A stretch of DNA of 64,000 bases from Heterotrichella gracilis (Eukaryota > Sar > Xanthophyceae > Tribonematales > Xanthonemataceae), in contig JAULBX010030264.1 of the NCBI GenBank assembly GCA_032358255.1, forward strand, positions 1-64,000. The letters are read 5' to 3'. Positions 59,901 through 64,000 of the stretch are shown one piece after another; position 1 is the first letter of the stretch, and the number at the start of each line of letters is the position of its first letter. The notes under the pieces are model-generated. The model was not told where the DNA came from. It saw nothing but the letters and a program-made list of their open reading frames with translations, and searched no databases. The translations under genes and the position numbers were made by a program.

Positions 59901-62900
59901 CTGGTCGTACTGCGGCAGGAAGGACTGCGGGCGGGGCGCGTTGGGCGCGCGCAGCAGCGGCTGCGGCGGCGGGCTGACGGCGAGCGGCGGCGCATGCGCC
60001 TGCGTTTCGCCCTGGTTGGAGGCTTCGGCGGCCTCCCCTTCCGCGTCATGCGCCTCCTCCAGATCGGGTGCGGTGGCGGGCGCGTCTGCCTCTGCCTCCG
60101 CGGCGGGTGCCACATCAGCATCGGCGGTGCCAGGTGGCGCAGCCCCGTCGACCTCCATCGGCTGCGCGGCAGCGTCGGCGGCCGGTGCCGCGACATCCAC
60201 ATGGCAGGGTGGCGTGACGGGCGCAGGCGCGGGTGCGGGTGGGTTCTCCTCGTTGAACTTGGCCACCGCTGCCGCGTACGCCTCCCTTGCCTCGCACACC
60301 GGGAGGAGGACCGTGCGCATCTTTGCGTTCCAGTCCGACGCACGGATGCGCCTCTCCAGGGCCAGGCACTCGGGGATCTGCACGCCGATGGCCAGGCCCT
60401 CCTGCACAGACAGCGCGTGGGTCAGCCTTTAAATGTTAGGTTCAAGGCAAGGGAGCTTAGGTTTTAAGGCATAGTGGTAAGGTTTTGGATGATACTGTTG
60501 CTATCACAGCCGTTTGGGAGTGGGTGCACGAACGCAGCTCCAGCTAGATGATGCGCAAGGTATGGTGAGCAAACACTAGGCAGCAAGTGCCCCACATCAT
60601 GCCCTTCTGATGGGTGCTAATCCAAACCATGCTGCCCATTTTCCCAACCACCATCCTGCCAATTGCAACCCCCCCACCCTCACAGCCCCCACCTTGAGCA
60701 AGGCGTGCAGCGCCAGCGGGTCCGCGCCCCCTTCCTCCCCCTCCCCAGTCAGCCGCTCGCAGCGCGCCACCCAGTCTGTGCACTGCTGCCGCTTGCGCCC
60801 CAGGTCAGCGGCCTCAGGAATGGCCACCGGCAGCTCCAGGCACGTGTCCAGGAGCGCCTCCAGCGCGTGCAGGTGCGGCTGGGTGGTGTAGTGGACGGGG
60901 CCCTTCAGCTGCGGGGGCAAAGGAAAGGGTGAGGGCTTGGAAGGAAACAGGGTGTTTGTTTCAGATAGTACACCCATAGCTCTGATCAGGCGCGCCCTTC
61001 AGGATCAGAATATGGCAACCAGGAGCTCGAGGGCACAGCAATGCACATATACCAGGGAAGCAATTGGTGCCATATGCAGTCCAATAATAGCCTGATCTAC
61101 CCCCACCCAGTCGCACCTGCTGCCGCCCAATCCCCACAGGCGTACAGGCCCCCACCATGGCCGCCGCCTGCTTGCTGGCCGCCTGTGCACCTGTCAGCGC
61201 CTTGGTGAGCGCAGCGAGGCGGTCCAGCTTGATGCCCAGGCCCGAGCCCTCGCGCACTAGTTCAGACAGGTGGTCCATGGGGGGCTTGGAGGGCGCGTCG
61301 GGGCCAGAGGCGGCCGCCAGGAATGAGGTGGCCTTGGCGTCCCAGGCCTCGGCGGCGTCCACGCGCTGCCTGCGGGTGTGCGAGTGGGTGTGCATGTGTG
61401 AGGATGAGTGGGTGGTGGGTGGGCGTGTGTGTGTGAGGCTGTTGCTTTGCTGTATATATTATATACATCTGACATGCCCAGCGTATCCCCAGGTCCCTGT
61501 CACCATCCCCACAATGCCTGGCCTGCCAATGCGCTGGTCTCGGCTCGTCGCGGCGCACCCTGCACCCCCTCCCCCACCAGACGCACCCCCCCGATCACCC
61601 ACTCCCCCCCTCTCACACCCACCTCAGCCTGTCCACCAGCCCCGACCCGCTTGCCCCCATTGCGGGCGCCTCCGCCAGCAGCTCCTGCAGCGAGGACAGG
61701 GACAGCTTGGCGTTGGAGGCGCGGTTGGCCGACTCCTCCCACTCGCGGCGCCGGATGTTCAGGCGGAGCTCCTCAACCTGGGGATTTGGGGGGATTTGTG
61801 AAAAAACTATTCCCTAAGCCTATGATTCAATCCTTTGCAGATTCAATCATAGGCACTCGGGCAATACACATGTTTGGCGAGACATCCGTGATACAAACAA
61901 AATGCACGCCTTTAGTCAAGTATCTCAAGAAGGCTTTCGCATCTGCGAGTGCTTCAGATGGTCACAGCGGCTGCTGTGCAGGTTGCAATGCCACCACGTT
62001 GCTCCTGTGCAGGACATGAGCCACTTGCCCCTTCCAGGTGCACAGACACCACCTCAGAACGTCTGAAACCGCACCCACCTCCGGCATGGTCACCGCCAGC
62101 CTCAGCCCCGCGTGCAGCACCTCCCGCATGCGCTTCAGGGCGGTGCCGGGTGCGGCCACCTGCGCAGCCACCTCCAGCCACTCCTCGCCCTTCAGCATCA
62201 GGGCCTGCAACAGGGGGAAGGGGGGGCTCAGCACATGGCGGAGGGCCTTTGGGCTACGCGTGCACTGATGCACCAAGCCCCAAGCGAGGCAATTATAATG
62301 ATAATAGGTCCTATCATTATCTTATTGCTCTAACGAGCCGTTTCATTTCCTTTTTTTCAACATTAAATGTGACTGAGAATCGCAGGATTTCAAGGAGACA
62401 ACCAAGCACCCCACCACAACCCTGACCCCCCCTCCCCGCCACACACCATGACCGTCTCCACCCCCGGCACCAACCCCGGCAGCCCCGCCCCCGCCTCAAC
62501 CTGACCTCCCCCCCCCCCCCCCCTTACTTCACCTCTACAGATAGTCGACTTATTTTCGTAGCGCTCATTTTCTAACCAGCCCTAAATCCCCACCTTGACC
62601 GCCTCCACCTCCGGCACCAGGGCTGGCAGCCCGTCCCCCTCCTCCACCAGCGCCCGCAGCTCCACCAGCTCGGGCTTAAGCAGCAGCGCCTCCTTGCAGG
62701 CAGCCTGCCACGACTCAACTCGCTCCAGTGCCGAGGTGAGCGCTGCCAGCTCAGGCACATCCACCTTGAGCTGGGTGGCCTGGGTGCGCAGGCCCTTGAG
62801 GTACTCGATCTCAACCTGGGGGTGGATGGGGACGTGGGGGTTTGTGAGTGGGCATATGGGAGTTTGCAAGAAGGGAGGCTTGGTGGTTGTGCAGGGGTTG

Positions 62901-64000
62901 GTGGCAATGCAGTACGAGCGGGAATCGTCACCACCACCATTGTCAAGCCACCATGCCGGCAGCAGCACCAGCAGCAACGCAGTTTGATCCACCCCCCTGC
63001 CGTACGAAGTAAGGTGTAGCATGTACTTCCAGCCACAGCCCTAAAGAGTACAAGGAAATTCCAATGCGCTAACTAATACACATTTTGCATAGAAAATACA
63101 CATTCTAATATTGCACCCCCCCCCTCACCTGCTCCACCTCCTCAGTCTTCTGCCGCTTCCTTGAGCTCTCCCGCATGGAGGGCACCACCGCACGAATGGC
63201 CTCAGCCACCTTGCGCACCCCAGCCAGCTTCTCGCGCAGCGCCTTGGCCTCGGGCAGTGTGAGGGCCACCTTGCTGGACTCGTTCACCAGGCTCTCAAGG
63301 GCCTTGAAGTCGACGATGCCCTTCTCGGAGAGCAGCTGCGGGTGGGGGTGGGTGGTGAGGTGATGAGGGTGGTGCAGGGGGGGGTGTTTGAGATACCACG
63401 GTTTGAGATCCACGGGGGGTGACAGCAGCACGTGGTGGGTGGTGGGTGTTGTTCTGGTGGGTGGTGTGGCGCAGAAGTGTAATGCTCTTCCCATTCCACA
63501 CACACCCTCGCCATGTGCAGCAGCGTGAAGTGGTGGTGATCGTGCTGCATGCAGGCCTCGCCCCTCCAAGCAAATCCCTACACCACCCCTGCGCCTTGCT
63601 CCTTCGCACTGCTTCCAAACCCTAAACCCAAGACCCAAGATCCACCACCCACCTGCTGCGCCCTGCCCCTCCACGCCAGCCCCGCCTCGTGCAGCAGCCG
63701 CAGCTTAGCCAGGCCCTGCGCGTTGGCGGGTGGCGGCTGCCAGCTCAGCACCGGCGTGACCTCCTCAATGGTGGGCTTGGACTTGAGCAGCACCTGGACC
63801 TGTGAAAGGGGGGGGGGGGTTGGAGGGTGAGAGGGGCGGTAATGGTTGCGTGAGCGTGTGTGGGCAGGTGGCGGGGTGTGGTGCACGCTGATGAAGTTTT
63901 GACCACCCCTAAGTACACATCTATGTATTATCCCACGGCTCCCCCATGTCATGCACCTCCACCTGCTTCACCATCTCCTTTTGAGCTGCGCCACAGCTCA
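53993..64000 (-). CDS. KDM5/JARID1-like chromatin protein, C-terminal part (5' end off window)
   Basis: Twenty-one exons, phases consistent: >64000-63963, 63799-63653, 63335-63129, 62815-62594, 62204-62079, 61777-61623, 61369-61156, 60908-60693, 60401-59712, 59490-59287, 58968-58810, 58517-58302, 58081-57917, 57685-57410, 57189-57070, 56716-56639, 56376-56161, 55916-55548, 55324-54998, 54749-54567, 54283-53993; about 1540 residues, ending in TGA. The first 900 residues are a long run of helices with regular W and L positions (LERVESWQAACKEALLLKPE), as in the PLU-1 region of KDM5 histone H3K4 demethylases. Two PHD fingers follow: FCVCQQPYHADTAMIHCDAC with EWYHLKCVGM (exon 58517) and YCLCQLPYDDARPMLCCDYC with EWFHYECVGL (exon 56376). 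The C-terminus is Gln-rich with a poly-Q/poly-M run, then acidic. JmjN, ARID and JmjC would lie beyond 64000, so catalytic activity cannot be judged. A PHD protein of another class is the alternative. Confidence 0.75.
55572..55660 (-). repeat. poly-glutamine coding repeat
   Basis: Runs of CAG and CAA codons (tgctgctgct on the plus strand) in the KDM5-like gene encode about 22 Gln interrupted by two Leu, followed by three Met. Likely length-variable. Confidence 0.9.
58136..58206 (-). repeat. interspersed repeat, copy 5
   Basis: Minus strand: TGCTGGACAGGAGTGCATGG then CGTGTGGCTACTGCC, GGTGGATGCATTCGT and TCAAGCATGTAC. Shares its left half with copy 3 and its right half with copy 4; lies in an intron of the KDM5-like gene. 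Confidence 0.8.
58580..58622 (-). repeat. intronic copy of the start of a KDM5-like exon
   Basis: Resembles 58488-58530 (ccaccctcctc and tgccctcaacct shared). In sense: CACCCTAG then GTTGAGGGCAG; real: CCCCCCAG then GTTGAGGGCAGG. The acceptors are 93 bp apart, with a degenerate telomere-like tract (58540-58579) between them. The intervening frame meets a stop. Confidence 0.8.
62283..62325. repeat. imperfect AT-rich inverted repeat
   Basis: aatgataatagg followed by tcctatcattatcttatt. It shares the word attatcttatt with the perfect hairpin at 37571-37620, so the two may be relics of one small palindromic element. Confidence 0.5.
62508..62523. repeat. 16-base C homopolymer
   Basis: Unbroken C run in an intron of the KDM5-like gene; its length may be uncertain in the assembly. 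Confidence 0.9.

Noticed and set aside
59164-60432. Longest single open frame in the window, plus strand
   Set aside because: It lies antisense to KDM5-like exons with clean splice sites and family features; its low-complexity Ser/Ala content comes from the complementary GC-rich codons.
1-64000. Bacterial, viral or organellar origin
   Set aside because: Spliceosomal introns in almost every gene, eukaryote-only families and no operon structure.

Overview
The window is nuclear DNA of a green alga (Chlorophyta or a close relative). The evidence is compact, intron-dense genes with GT-AG (and a few GC-AG) introns, a plant-type translation factor eIFiso4G, a class XI myosin, an AIR synthase with a plastid-type leader, and scattered plant-type telomere motifs (TTTAGGG). 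The genetic code is standard: TAA and TGA end the well-supported genes. No operon, CRISPR array, rRNA or tRNA was found. Genes were assembled by reading exons whose splice sites and phases agree; coordinates span the CDS including introns.

Layout, left to right. 1-4638 (-): eIFiso4G, 3' end off the window. 5769-8054 (-): AIR synthase of purine synthesis. 8883-10504 (+): AIG1/FAR-17a-like six-helix membrane protein. 11729-15555 (+): auxilin-like clathrin-uncoating J-protein. 16719-19098 (+): RGG plus WD40 protein of ZFWD type. 20503-32197 (-): complete 24-exon class XI myosin. 33483-35419 (+): decayed partial copy of the gene at 37265-43773. 36134-36860 (-): RNase H fragment of a non-LTR retroelement. 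37265-43773 (-): helical-repeat protein with a C-terminal MYND finger. 45198-47629 (-): WDR44-like WD40 protein. 49118-52792 (+): protein with a C-terminal telobox Myb domain (telomere-binding type). 53993-64000 (-): C-terminal two-thirds of a KDM5/JARID1-like chromatin protein with a PLU-1-like helical region and two PHD fingers, 5' end off the window. The genes are housekeeping functions with no common pathway; myosin XI, auxilin and WDR44-like all concern membrane traffic, but this need not be more than chance.

The most unusual feature is not a gene. In at least nine introns of four genes a 20-60 bp copy of an exon edge, often with a working-looking splice site, lies 60-240 bp inside the neighbouring intron. 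In most cases a degenerate telomere-like tract (TTTAGGG/CCCTAAA) sits between the real exon edge and its copy, as if telomere-like DNA had been inserted at a staggered break and flanked by long direct repeats. One such copy in the myosin gene would add 30 in-frame residues with no stop. A second unlisted element is a roughly 70 bp interspersed repeat with five clear copies in introns. A gene for a telobox Myb protein lies in the same window.
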